From the NCBI GenBank assembly GCA_945643635.1, contig CALZFC010000306.1:27501-91500 (forward strand): a stretch of 64,000 bases of DNA, given 5' to 3'. The translations under genes were made by a program, and so were the position numbers. Shown here in pieces: positions 47,155 to 63,816 of this stretch (positions are counted from its first letter, which is position 1; each line of letters opens with the position of its first letter). Under the pieces are notes generated by a model, which was given only the letters and a program-made list of their open reading frames with translations, was not told the DNA's origin and made no database searches. This DNA comes from Allodiplogaster sudhausi (Eukaryota; Nematoda; Chromadorea; Rhabditida; Diplogasteridae).

Positions 47155-49128
47155 GGTGGAGGAGATTGGCCATTTTGGCAGAGTGCCAAAAAGGGCGAGA
47201 GCTATGATTAATCGGACACTTTCTCTCTTTCTCCCTCTCTCTACCTCTAAATATCTCTGTTGAAATTCGTGTTTTTTTGCGTAGACTTAATTGCCGGGGC
47301 CCTCCATGTCTGTAATTAATAAGGCCCGCAATATTTCTCTTTCATTTGATGTAAAATGCAATCTCTTTTCAAGACCAACTTTCGTTCTCACTTGACAAGA
47401 CTCTTTCATGACTATCTAACTGTTCTCTCTTGTAACTAACCGAGTTTATGTAACATTGGACAAAAGTGGACGCTGGATCCACTTCAATTTCCCACCCCCC
47501 AACCCCCGTTCGCCAACGTTGTAAACTTGTATCTTTCAATCCTTTGCCACATTCCTCTGCTTCGATTTCATGAGTTTGGCTAGAATTTCAAAATTTGTCA
47601 ATGTCAGTTAAATTCTCATGCACAGAATTGTGCCTCTGTAACATTCTAACGTTTGTTTTATTGACTCAGCAGCAAACTCACGCAGATTGTGTAATGGATT
47701 TGGTAGTTGTTGTTTTGTTATTTTTTTTCCCGCTCAATTCTTTTCCTCTTGTGTACACTTTATAATTCTCAGGACATTTGGCTAATCAGCTCCGTTGTGA
47801 AGTAGTGCGAGAGATACGTGAATATCTCGGTTAATTCTCTTTAATTTTGTGCGTAATTAATTCGGAGGATTCAATGTGTTAATGAATGCGATATCGCCAC
47901 ATTTATCCATTCCCGCTTCATTGTATTAATTCGCTTCGCAATATTGCCTTCTGAGTTGTTATCGTTGTCGAATGGCCAAAACTTTGTCACTCTTATGTTC
48001 TCGTCCTCACCAACAATCCAATGAATTTCACACTCCTAATTGTTCATTCAGTTTACTGTTGTCAATTCCTTACTTTCCTGACCTCGAATAACATCACTGT
48101 TGCATTCCAGTCCCCCTCCCTAAACCCCGGAAAAATTCGTCGGAATTGTGAATTGTGTTCTTCCCATGTGAGTAATAAAGTTTTTTGCCGACGAGTAGAG
48201 TATAGAGATCATTTGCGGAAATGAGTTATCGATTAGCTTGATATCTTGTAGTGATATAGAGCGGAGGAGGTATGTAAGGGATTGCCTGGGAAAGGAGAAG
48301 TGGTTTTGGATGCTCGGTGCTTTGCAACATGCGTGGTTGTTCTTCGGGGCCAAGCAGTATTCTGCTAACTTGCTCTCTGACTTCTCTGCTCTCTCTCTCC
48401 TTCTCGCACTCTCTCAGTCTCCCTTTCTTTCTTCTTCCTTTACTTATTTCACTAGCAGCATTCTATTTGAAAGGCTTCCATTTGAAGGGTACTCATGGTC
48501 AGGAAGAGAAGCGTTCTTCTCTTCTTGCCATAAGTATGTTAACTTGTTTGCTAGTCAATTACCAGTAGTATTTATTATTATTATTATTACTACTACTATT
48601 ATTATTTTCTTTAAAATAAATTCTTAAATTGACATTCTCCCTCTCATTTTTTTAAACTCCCCATCATGCTGTTTGCCTATCAATGCATGTCCTTATCGCT
48701 TGATATGGAGAAATATTTTGCTGCCAGAGAAAGGCTCTCAATTAGGAGAGAGTAAAGAAAGAAGAATGTATGATGGAGAGATGTTGAGGGAGACAAGTGT
48801 GCAGAGATAGAGCGAAGGCGAGAGTAGCGTAGAGATTTGCAAGAAGACGTTGGTAGATTGAGAGAAGGAGAGTGAGAGAAGGAGAGAGAGAGTGAGAGAA
48901 GGAGAGAGAGAGTGAGAGAAGGAGAGAGAGAGTGAGAGAAGGAGAGAGAGAGGGAGACAGAGGCGGAGAATCGATGTGTTGTCCAGTGGCAGAGTCGAGC
49001 GCGGGTGAAGGGGTCGTTGGCCTCTATCTCTAACTTTCTTTCTCTATTTCTCTCTCTCTCTCTCTCTCTCTCTCCTTCTCGTTCTGCACGCACTCGCCTT
49101 GAACGTTACATTCGTGATCACCTTTCAT

Positions 49129-49176
<48 letters not shown>

Positions 49177-49246
49177 CACTCACTATCTCTATTTCATTTA
49201 TCACTCTTCTTCTGCCAGTACTCCCTCCCTTTCTCTGCTTCTTCTC

Positions 49247-49288
<42 letters not shown>

Positions 49289-49854
49289 CACCTCCTCGCT
49301 TGTGTTCTACTCTAGCATAGCAGCGTTCCCCCCTCTCCGCTCGCCTCCTCCCAGGCCAGGCCACACTTGTCAATGTGGCTTTCGTTGCACTGCATGCCCT
49401 CTCACTTAGTTGCTTCTCTTAGGTTAGAAATGCAACTCAAGAGTGGTGTGTTTATGCCCCCCCCTGTCTCCCCCGTACCCATCTAATACCCCGACTGTGT
49501 TTATGGTTATACCCCGACTGTGTTTATGGTTAGAATGCTAGAGAGTTGAGCGAGTCGCTCTCAGTGTTTTGCAGGGATTTCACTGAAATAAGTAAAGAGT
49601 CACGCAGGCAGGCAAATTAGTCGCTATCTTGTTCTGATAAAAGGTAGGCTCCGAAGTTGTAAGATGCAGCTTTATTCTGCATCAGTTGAATAGCTCTTTG
49701 TTCTGTGCGTGTCGAAATTCCTCTCTATCTTTCTCCCTCTCTCTCTCACTCTCTCCTCTTCCTCTCTCTTTCTTTCTCTCTCTCTCTGTGTCACACACAC
49801 TCTCCCTCTCTCTTTCTCCCTCTCTCTCTCTCACTCTCTCCTCTTCCTCTCCTG

Positions 49855-49890
<36 letters not shown>

Positions 49891-50490
49891 GTGTCACACA
49901 CTCTCTCTCTTTCTCTCTCTCTTCTTCTCTCTCTCTTCCTCTCTCTAACATTCCTCTAATGGCCGACAACGACACCTGGTACACCTTACTTGTACTCTGT
50001 GCTCTGCTGTGTACTCTAACCCCCCATTCGGATGGCGTGTTTCGGCAGTATCGTTCTTGTGATGTTCCCCAGGTTGCGATTGATGGATATGCCGACTCTT
50101 CCCCTCCCACTTCGCTTTTATTATCCAGAATAACTCATTTGTGTGCACAACTGTGCAATTTCATGAGTGGTGGAATTGACGAGTGGCCTTCAGTAGCATG
50201 TGGCATAAAAGAAGCCACACTTGTATGGAAAAGCACCCTCTACCGAACCTGAAAGGATTACTGCTTCCCTTCTTTGTAAATTTAGATAAAATGTCCCGCT
50301 TGACACCCGTGGTCTTTAATTCAATTAGTATTGTTCTATTTAGTGAGCTTGCATTCGATGTATTTGGTCGAAAAGATATTCATGTTTCTTGATAAGCCTT
50401 TTTTCTTTTGCTGTTATTATTACTATAAGGGCGGTGATGTTTATGGAAAGTTTTTTTTTTAAATAATATCCATTTTTAAAAATTAATTGC
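47155..50490. other. PUF 3' region and spacer to mdh-1
   Basis: The first few hundred bases are probably PUF 3' UTR. Then follow CT/GA tracts: GA 48,745-48,965, CT 49,020-49,290 and CT 49,720-49,950. A short open frame at 49,959-50,072 begins with a hydrophobic, signal-like stretch (WYTLLVLCALLCTL) and ends at CAG|gt, but no further exon is found. No RNA gene is seen. Confidence 0.6.
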
Positions 50491-50492
50491 AG
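50491..50492 (+). other. Probable spliced-leader acceptor of mdh-1
   Basis: aattaattgcag lies 14 bases before the ATG and no upstream exon is apparent. Confidence 0.55.
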
Positions 50493-50506
50493 TACTCGAT
50501 TCCAAG

Positions 50507-55099
<4,593 letters not shown>

Positions 55100-55812
55100 A
55101 CGGCGCAGGCTTCGCCCACCCGTCCACCTCTGTAGGCTCCGCCCACCCGTCCACCTCTGCAGGCTCCGCCCACCCGTCCAACCACACTTCAGCCACCGAC
55201 CTCACATTCTAAATGAACGGCGGTTCCCTATTAGACCCCCCCCTCCTTCACTCATGTACCCATTTTATATTTCGTTGGCGAGATTTGTTATTTACATATT
55301 TATCTTTTTTTCTGCGCGCCTGACCTGTATTCCAAGACACGTTGTATTAGTTAGAGCAGTGCCAAGAGATTCACTCACATGAGAGAGCGAGTTGTTAACC
55401 ATTAGGTGGTAGTAGCACTCTCTCTACTATATTGCTCACGTCTTATAACGGTTAGTTATTGTGTTGGTCATGTTGAGCAAGTAAAGAAAGCTGTATTTTT
55501 GTACGTTTTGAAGCATGGCAAAGTGTTGTGGCTAAAGGGATGTGGCTTGTTTAAGAACCTGGGAAAAGAAAGATCGGTATAAAGCTTTTGGCAAGGTTAG
55601 TTATAGAACCCGGAAATGTAAAAGAAAATCTATTGCAGTTATTCTCGATTCCTTTTAGGGGTGAATTCACAACAAGTACAGCTCTACCATCATTTTTTTA
55701 TCGAAAGGGGAAGATGGCAGGACGGACGACAGCAGAGGAGAGAGAAAGGGGGCAAGAGAATGAGGAGAAGGGGGGGGGAGAGTACAGAGGAGGAGGAGGA
55801 GAGAGCTGAGAA
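55100..55812. other. Convergent spacer between mdh-1 and the membrane-anchored protein gene
   Basis: Holds both 3' UTRs. No other gene is seen. G-rich purine sequence at 55,715-55,810. Confidence 0.7.
55112..55195. repeat. 26-bp tandem repeat in the mdh-1 3' UTR
   Basis: Three copies of a unit containing GGCTCCGCCCACCCGTCCA begin 13 bases after the stop codon. Confidence 0.85.
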
Positions 55813-55894
55813 TCAGACGGCAATACTCGCCTTCTTCTGCTTCGACGATCGGGTATGCTGAAAGAGAAGGTATGCTACTTCGACGACCTTCTTC

Positions 55895-55943
<49 letters not shown>

Positions 55944-56503
55944 GTCTCCCTCTCTCTCTCTACCTCTTGCTATCAATGTCTCGCTCTCTTTCTCTTGCTC
56001 TCTCTCTCTCTCTTTTTCTCTCTCTCTCCGTCCTCACCTTGTCGTGGTCCTTGGTCGTCTTCTTCTCCTTCTTTCCATGCTTTCGCTTGTTCTTCGGCGG
56101 CTCCTCGTACACGACGAACACCTCCATCTGACATGAAATGGAATCATTTCCATCCTCTTCTTAGGATTTAAATGGTTGGTTTTGGCGGGAATCTTAAAAA
56201 TGTCCACCACTAACGCGGGCTGCCTGCGGCAGCGCAGGCGTATGAAGGCGCACGGCACTCGGCGGCACGGCGCCGTCCTTGATGACAGTCACGACATACT
56301 GTAACAATTTGAAAATTTATATTTCCCGCCAAAACCGCGCCTTGTTCGAGGAGGGAGCAAGCAACAGAGCCAAAACTTTGTGCTCAACCCCACCCAACTC
56401 TCCTAGGTCGCTCGGACCTTACAAGTCCTCGTAGACTTCCCCATAGAGAGAGAGAGAGTAGAGAGAGAGGGATAGAGGTATAGAAGGACATAGAGATAGA
56501 GAG

Positions 56504-56545
<42 letters not shown>

Positions 56546-57289
56546 CCTCGCCATCGTCGCCAGGCAGGTCGAAGGAGACGCGCGGGTAGTGGTGCTTGTG
56601 CGGCTTCTTGGCGTCCTCCCGACTTGCGGACTTGGAAGCAGGAGGAGCAGGAGGAGGAGGAGTCTGAGCAAGAGGAGGAGGCGGCGGTGGAGGAGGAGCC
56701 GGAGCGGGAGCGGGAGCGGGAGCAGGTGGGGGAGGAGGGGGCGGTGCCGCCGCGACGGGCGCAGGAGGCGAGGCGAGAGGAGTCTGGAAATGGCACGAGA
56801 TTTCAATTTGAATCTCCCGCCAAGCTATTTTCATTAAATCAATTAGTTTCAATGAGACGATTAGGTTGTTCTTTTCCCGAGCACTCCTTTCTCTCTTGCT
56901 TTCACTCACTCTCTCTCTCTCTCTTTCATTCTCTGTCTCTGTCTCTGCCTCTCTTTCTCTCTCTCTCTCACTCTCTCTTTCTTTCTTTCTCTATCTTTTC
57001 TCTCTCCCTCTCTCTCTCTCCATCTCTTTCTCTTTCTCTCCTTAAGTCTCCTTCCGATCCGCTGCTCACCATGCTCTGCGTCCTCGAGGACCTTCCCGCC
57101 AGCTCTTGAAGCCTCTTCTCGAGTGCCTAATGATTAGAATTTATTAATTTTAATTTTTTTTATAAATGTATTTTGATTATTCTTAATTATTTTTTAATAA
57201 AAAAATTTTATGCTAGCGTGGTTGGCGTAGGCGAGATAGGCGACGAGGGCCGACGCGATCAGCGAAACGTACATCAGGAACGAATCCAT
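55813..57289 (-). CDS. Small Pro-rich protein with N-terminal membrane anchor (6 exons)
   Basis: Exons 57218-57289, 57070-57126, 56544-56783, 56215-56298, 56038-56127 and 55813-55857 give about 195 residues. Residues 1-24 (MDSFLMYVSLIASALVAYLA...) form one hydrophobic segment, a signal anchor. A short helix (ALEKRLQELAGR) and a Pro/Ala tract follow, then an ordered-looking part (HHYPRVSFDLPGDD, YVVTVIKDGAVPPSAVRL, MEVFVVYEEPPK) and a strongly Lys-rich tail. I do not recognise the family. The ATG lies two bases after ttttaag, a likely trans-splice site. The first donor would have to be CAC|gctagc, which is poor; without that splice the frame stops soon after, so the first join is the weak point. 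Confidence 0.65.
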
Positions 57290-57291
57290 CT

Positions 57292-57846
57292 CTTAAAAAG
57301 ATATAAATCATCATCAATTTATTTCATTCCTATATTATTATTAATTAATTATCTTTAAAACAAGATTAAGCAGCAACAAAAATGGAAGCCCATTAAAGCA
57401 GCGGCACCCACTTTCTGCCGAGCCGACCGTCCGCGCTGACTGACTGATGCGAAGAATGAGATGGAGCTCGGATGAGTTGGGCTCTTCCTAGTGCTACGAA
57501 AAATTTGCCTTTTCAAAAGTGAACTTTGCCCTTAGACGGAGGTAAAAACTTGATTAATGGATATACTTCTCATTTGAAACGTTATATTCATAAAAGTAGA
57601 CCAAACTACACAATAAACAGATTACTTGTGTGGAAACAGTTAATTTTTGATGATGAAATTAATGTAGTTTCTTCGAAAACTCACGCACATGTGTATGCAT
57701 AGGCAAATGAGCAATTTGACTTATAAAAACACGCCATGATATCATTTCGGCATCATTCTTCTCGTCTCTACTGCCCGTCCACCGGTTGCTTCTCTACTCT
57801 CTCTCTTTGCTCCTCTGCGTCTCTGCCCTCTCTCCCTATCTCCGCC
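57292..57846. other. Divergent promoter region
   Basis: Lies between the minus-strand membrane-anchored gene and the plus-strand MSP-domain gene, so it should hold both promoters. No clear motif is seen. CT-rich sequence runs up to the MSP gene's ATG. Confidence 0.5.
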
Positions 57847-58092
57847 ATGTCTGCCGCTCTGAACATTGAGCCGGGCGCATCCGCTTTCCCTGCCGCCGGC
57901 GGTGCATCGAGCCATCAGATCGTCTCGCTCTCCGAGTCGCGCCTCGCCTTTAAGGTTTAGCTTCGAAAAGAATTAATGCACAAAATGTTAATACAAATAA
58001 ATTTTAAGCTAAAATAAAAATTTGAAAAAAAAAAAACTTTACAGACGGCTATTTATCTCCGAAACACTTTCTCCCTCTCCTTTTTCCCGCCC

Positions 58093-58123
<31 letters not shown>

Positions 58124-58518
58124 CCCTTTCCTCTTCACTCTTTCCATCCCTCACCTCTCTCTCCCTCTCCAGGTCAAGTCCTCCAACAATGAGCACTACC
58201 GCGTGCACCCTGTCTACGGCTTCGTCGCTGCCAAGTCGCAGGCCAAGCTGGACATTGTCCGCAAGGCCGGCCCGCCCAACGATGACAAGCTCGTCGTGCA
58301 GTGGGCAGAGGTCATTAATTATTAATTAATCAATTATAAAAACGATTCATTTTGAGCCTGAAAAACCATGAAAACTGGTTCAAAAAATTGATTTAAAATT
58401 TTTCAACACCAACATAAAACCCAAATTCCAGGTGCCCGAAGAGGAGACCGACCCGCAGGCGCCCTTCAAGGCTGGCGCGCAGGCTGGAGAAGTCGTGCTT
58501 CCGCTCAAGGCCGAATGA
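57847..58518 (+). CDS. Single MSP-domain protein (sperm-specific class P-like), 110 aa
   Basis: Exons 57847-57954, 58173-58310 and 58432-58518 give 110 residues that are almost entirely one MSP-like beta-sandwich: GGASSHQIVSLSESRLAFK, VKSSNNEHYRVHPVYGFV, KLDIVRKAGPPNDDKLVV and a final strand GEVVLPLKAE. This is the pattern of the small nematode SSP proteins expressed in sperm, relatives of the major sperm protein; a cytoskeletal or regulatory role in sperm is inferred from the family. The intron before exon 2 has a CT tract next to its acceptor. The family is confined to nematodes, which is the best single clue to the organism. Confidence 0.92.
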
Positions 58519-58992
58519 GGGGTCTGACTGGCCGCGCCCCACCCCCTCCCCCCCCCCAGAAGGCCCTCTCATCCCACCCCTTTTTCTTACTCCACACCTC
58601 CATCCCCTCTCAACCAGCCAATGAACAGAGATCAAGTTCGCTACTGTCTTGACGCTTGCTATAAATATGGACAAGTCCAGGATGTGCAAGATTTATCGGG
58701 AAACATGAAAGAAGAACAAAAAAAAAGAAAAAAAAAGATCCATCAAAGCACCAAGGATAGCAATTGTTGGGAATGAAAAAAAAACATCAAAGGACATAAA
58801 TTATGATGAGATTCTTTTTATACTACCGGGCGTTGGAGTGCTTAGTGAGGTGAAATGATTGGGAGGTCACGATGGCACTTTTTAGACTTCTTATGCACTA
58901 TATTACGTGAAGTAAAGCTATTCTTAAAGGTTAAAGAATAATTTTATTGGCGGGAAATTTAAATTTTTGAATGTCGATTTATGCCGTAATCA
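58519..58992. other. Convergent spacer between the MSP-domain gene and secs-1
   Basis: C-rich then A-rich 3' UTR sequence. No additional gene. Confidence 0.7.
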
Positions 58993-59087
58993 TCAGTCCC
59001 TCTCGCCATCGATCTCGCTGTCGTCCGAGGCGGCTACCGAAGGAGCAAAGTGCACATCGCGACGGCCGAGGTGCTTGCGGCAGAACC

Positions 59088-59128
<41 letters not shown>

Positions 59129-62062
59129 TAAAAGCGAGAGAGAGAGAAAGAGAGAGAGAAACAGAGATATAGATACAGAGAAAGAAGGGCATAAAAAGAA
59201 AGAGAGAGTGAGAGAGAGAGCGAGAGAGGAGAGAGAGAGAGAAAGAGAGAGGAGAGAGAGAGCAGAGACAGAGAGGAGAGAGAGAAGATAGAGGGACAGA
59301 TGAGAGAGGAAAGAGAGAAGAGAGAGAGACAGATGAGAGAGGGGAGAGAGAGAGAGAGAGAAAGAGAGAGAACACATACTGCCAGGGCCTAAAATAAAAG
59401 TCCAGTAAATGGAACCAATTTGGAGATAATTATTATTTCACCCCAATTCCATAGACAAACAGTGGTGTTCTTCACTGTTTCCCTTTATAGGCAGACTTAC
59501 CAGTAGAACCACCAGGTTGTTGTCATATTCTGATATTGAAAGATACTATCTTTTTTCTCATTTGTACTAGAAATTAAATACATTATGGTATTATTTTAAT
59601 GAATATATAATTTAAAAAAAATAATAATTTAAATGTAACTGATATTTTATAAAGAAGAGGTGATCTTTTTTTATAAAAAAAATTTTGCTCCCGACATTTT
59701 TGCAATAGGTATGCCGACGAGTCCACGATGAACAAAATTATTAATCAAATTTAAAGAATAAAAAGACTGAGAGAGCTAATCGTAAGAAGGGAGGGATGGA
59801 GAGAGAAAGAAATGCAGGGTGGAATGAAGGATGGGCAGAGAAATAGAAGGGAAGAGAAAGTGAAAGAGACAGAGAGACATAGAGAGATAGAGAAAGAGAG
59901 AGGTCGAGAAAGAAAGCGAGAAAGAGAGAAAGAGAGATAGATAGATACAAAGAGAACAGAGAGAAAGATAGATAGAGAGGATGAGAGAGAGAAAGAGACA
60001 GAGAGAGAACAGGCGAGCGAGCAATGCAGAGATAGGGGATAAGGACAAAAATAGACAAATGAGTGAATAAAAAGAGTAAGTATATTTTAAAAGCATTTCT
60101 TACTTCTCATATGTTGTGGAGAGACGTGTGAAGAGCTCGTTCAGCTCGTCATCTCTCATTCCTGCAAATGTATACATTATATACCGTAGTAATGCTATAT
60201 TACATTTAGGTAAGATCAATATCATCGATATATTAGCAAAAACAACCAAGCAATATTTCATGAAAAATAGATAATATGAAGATTAGTTACCAAAAAAAGA
60301 CATAAACAAAAAATAAAAATAAAATGCATAAAATAAGAAAAATGAAAAAATAAATATTTTCTTAAATAAATTATATTTATATTTAAAGTAATGAAAAAAA
60401 TAATAATAACAAAAAGGCTTCTCTATTCTGCCCTCCTCACCGACTCCACATGCCAGCGTGAGATAGCCACCGTGCTGCTCGGAAGATTGCGAGCCAAAGT
60501 TCGTGAAGTCGTAGCCCTCCACCACGGTCACTTTCGTGGTCGAGCTGACTACTCTGTGTGGAAAAGAAGATCATTTTTCTCATTTATATTATTATTCTAA
60601 TTTTTTTAAATAAAAATAATATAAAGATAAAATATTAAAAAAATTTGCCTTTTCCACGATATTTAGTCAAATTCCCGTCGAACTTTTCACAGCTTGGGAC
60701 TGCAAAATAATTTCTTCAACTCATGCTGTGTTAAAAAGGACATCTAAAATATATAAAATTATTTATAAAAATATAAATAAATAAATAATTAATTAAATAA
60801 TAAAACCTCGCGCCCGTGATCCCTCGGCTGAACAGCACAGCGCCGAAGAGCGTTTGCTTGTCGTGTGGAATCGATGAGAGCGTCATTGCTATAAATATAA
60901 TAAAATAAAATAGTAAAAAAATTAATTTTGTTTAATAAAATGAATAAAATAGATTACCCTTGAATAAATTAAATAAAAAAAGACATCTTCTAACCAAGAC
61001 TAATAAATTCCCATGAAATAGATTAAATAAATTATGACGATGAATTTGTTTGATAAAATGAATAAAATAAATTATCATGAAATAGATTAAATAAATTGTG
61101 AAGATGATAACCGAGACTAATAAGATTCGTCGGCACTTCGTAGACGGATTCGCCAATTTCGTCAGCGAATGAGCTGAGCTTCCTGAAAGGTTTAGCAGAA
61201 AGTTTTTTCTTCTTCTTCTTTTTCTTCCAATTCAACATTCGTTTTCAATGGTTTCCAAATTCATGAATCATTTTCTCGTAAGATTTCGCTACTTAATCTA
61301 ATCTTTAAAGCATGGCTGCAACCTGGTGGTTTTACTCATCAGTCTGCCTTTAAAAGTAGAGGGCAAAAAAAAGCAACAATGGTCCGCTCCTCTTTCGGCT
61401 AACTGGCAGTCTGCTCGTCTTTATCACGGCCTTAATTACCTGTGAGACAACGCTAATCTCCTTTGTTTCCTTCTTTCCTGATCCCTGATGTCCTTTTCTT
61501 TCTTGCTCTATATCTCTCTCTTTTCCTCTCTCTTCCTATATCAGTCTCTGTCGCTGCTCTATATCTCTCTCTCCCCCCTCTCTCTCTCCCTCCCCCTTCT
61601 CTCAGGCTTCCTCTCTTTGTATCTTTATCCCTCCTCTCTCACTCTCTAGATCTCTCTCTCTCTCTCTACATTTCTCTCTCTCTCTACATTTCTCTCTCTC
61701 TCTACATTTCTCTCTCTCTCTCACTCTCTCTCGCTCTCTCTCTCTCATCACCCCCCCCCCTCACCTCTTCATCCTCAAGAAGAGCCTTCTCTGCCGTTCG
61801 AATTCGCTGGTCAGCCCGCGTACTCCCTGGCCGAGCAGAGTGAGCACGAAGTCACGTGAAGGGATGCACGAGGCGCGGCCGGAAAATAATAGATTTATTT
61901 TTAATTACTTTATTTTGCTTCTATTTTGTTAGCTTGTATTGCTTTGATTAGTGCTATCGGTGTAAATGTGGCATCCAAATCATGCGCTTTATTGGAGAGA
62001 GAGAGAGAAGAGGGAGACGGATAGAGAGAGGCAGAGAGAGAGGGAGAGAGAGAGAGACGGAT

Positions 62063-62113
<51 letters not shown>

Positions 62114-63377
62114 AGGCTGAATACAGGCAGGGATCAGGAGAGAAAGAAACAGAAGAGATAAGTGTAAGAGAGAACGGAGAAGAGAAGTGATTCGCATGCA
62201 TCATATGAAACCAAGAGAGGTTCATACATGTAGAATATTACAAAAGAGAAAAGTTTCGCCATGCTCCATTATAGGTAGGTATTAGGAACCACCAGGTTGC
62301 CCCGTCAAATTCTAATATGAGAAAGATGCTCTGTTTCTGTACGCTATCTTTTTTACTGCAAACTAAATGATGACATTATTGGAAAAAAGTAGTAGTAGTA
62401 CAGTTATTAAAGATACATGTATATATTTTTCATTAATACCTGGATAAAACTGAGCAAAACGTGTCGCATGGCTCTGCTTGAAGAAACCGACGATGGCGCC
62501 GCCCACAGGAACCTAAAATATATGTTTTAAATTATAATTTTATATTTAAAAAATAAAATAAAAAAACTTACTAAATTGTGAACTCAAAAAAAATCCTTAA
62601 TATTTTATACCTGAAAATTTTTGTCTAGAGACTGGACAAACGCATCGACTCGCCCGACATTTCGCGCCTGTGAATATGTTTGTTTAGAATAAAGGAGAAA
62701 AAGAATTTAAATAATAATATAATAATTGAATTTTAATAATATATTTAATACACCCTCTCTCTCTCCCTCACTCTCTCTCACTCTCTCTCTCTCTTTGGCT
62801 CGCTCTCCCTCACGCTCTCTCTCCCTCTCTCTTTGTCTCTCTCGTTCCCTCTCTCTTACTCACCTCAACCCCTCTCTCTCCGTCTCTCTCTCTCACTCTC
62901 TCTCCCTCTCTTTCTTTCTCTCTCTCTCACTCTCTCTCGTTCCCTCTCTCTTACTCACCTCAACCCCTCTCTCTCCGTCTCTCTCTCACTCCCTCTCTCT
63001 CTCTTTATTTCTCTCTCTCTTACTCACTCTCTCCCTCTCTCTCCTCTATCTCTTTTTCGCCAATTCTCACTCACTCTCTCCCTCTCTCACTCTTTTGCTC
63101 TCTCACTCTCTCTGTCCATCTCTCTCTTTCTCACCTCAACCAGTTGTCTGACGCACTCCTCCGACTGCAGTCCATACGCGTTGTTCACCAGATGGGGAAC
63201 TCCGACGGCTGCGCAGTGCGCTGCGATCTAGAATTATTAAGGTTTCTTTTTTAAATTACATCTTTTAGTAAGAAACACATTTCTAAACAACAAATTAAAT
63301 AAATACAACTTAGTTTTATTACTATTTAAAATATCCTCATATCCTCCCAATACTCTTCGAAAGAAAGAGGGAGAGAT

Positions 63378-63419
<42 letters not shown>

Positions 63420-63511
63420 AGAGGGAGAGAGAGAAGAGAAGAGAGAGATAGAGAGAGAGAGGGAGAGACAGAGAGAGAGAGAACGAGAGAGAGAGAGAGA
63501 GAGAGAGAGAT

Positions 63512-63572
<61 letters not shown>

Positions 63573-63774
63573 AACTCACCTCGACAACATTATCCGGCGA
63601 GCGTGGCGCAAAGGCAGAGAGCGTGGAGAGCACACACAGAATCTGAAGTGTGCAGTATATTTAAATTGTACAGTAATAAAAAGTAATAAATAAATAAATA
63701 ACTTTACAAAATGATAAAAAAACAGAGAACACAGTAAATAAATAATAAATATAGTAAATATAATTAAATATGTA

Positions 63775-63816
<42 letters not shown>

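Noticed and set aside
47155..47280. Continuation of the PUF frame past the TAA at 47,152-47,154
   Set aside because: The stop is clear and the following sequence has the look of a 3' UTR; the alternative frames open here are shadows of the Gln/Gly-rich exon.
49959..50072. Small secreted protein with signal-like start
   Set aside because: Only one potential exon with a downstream GT; no second exon and no stop in context. Too weak to list as a gene.
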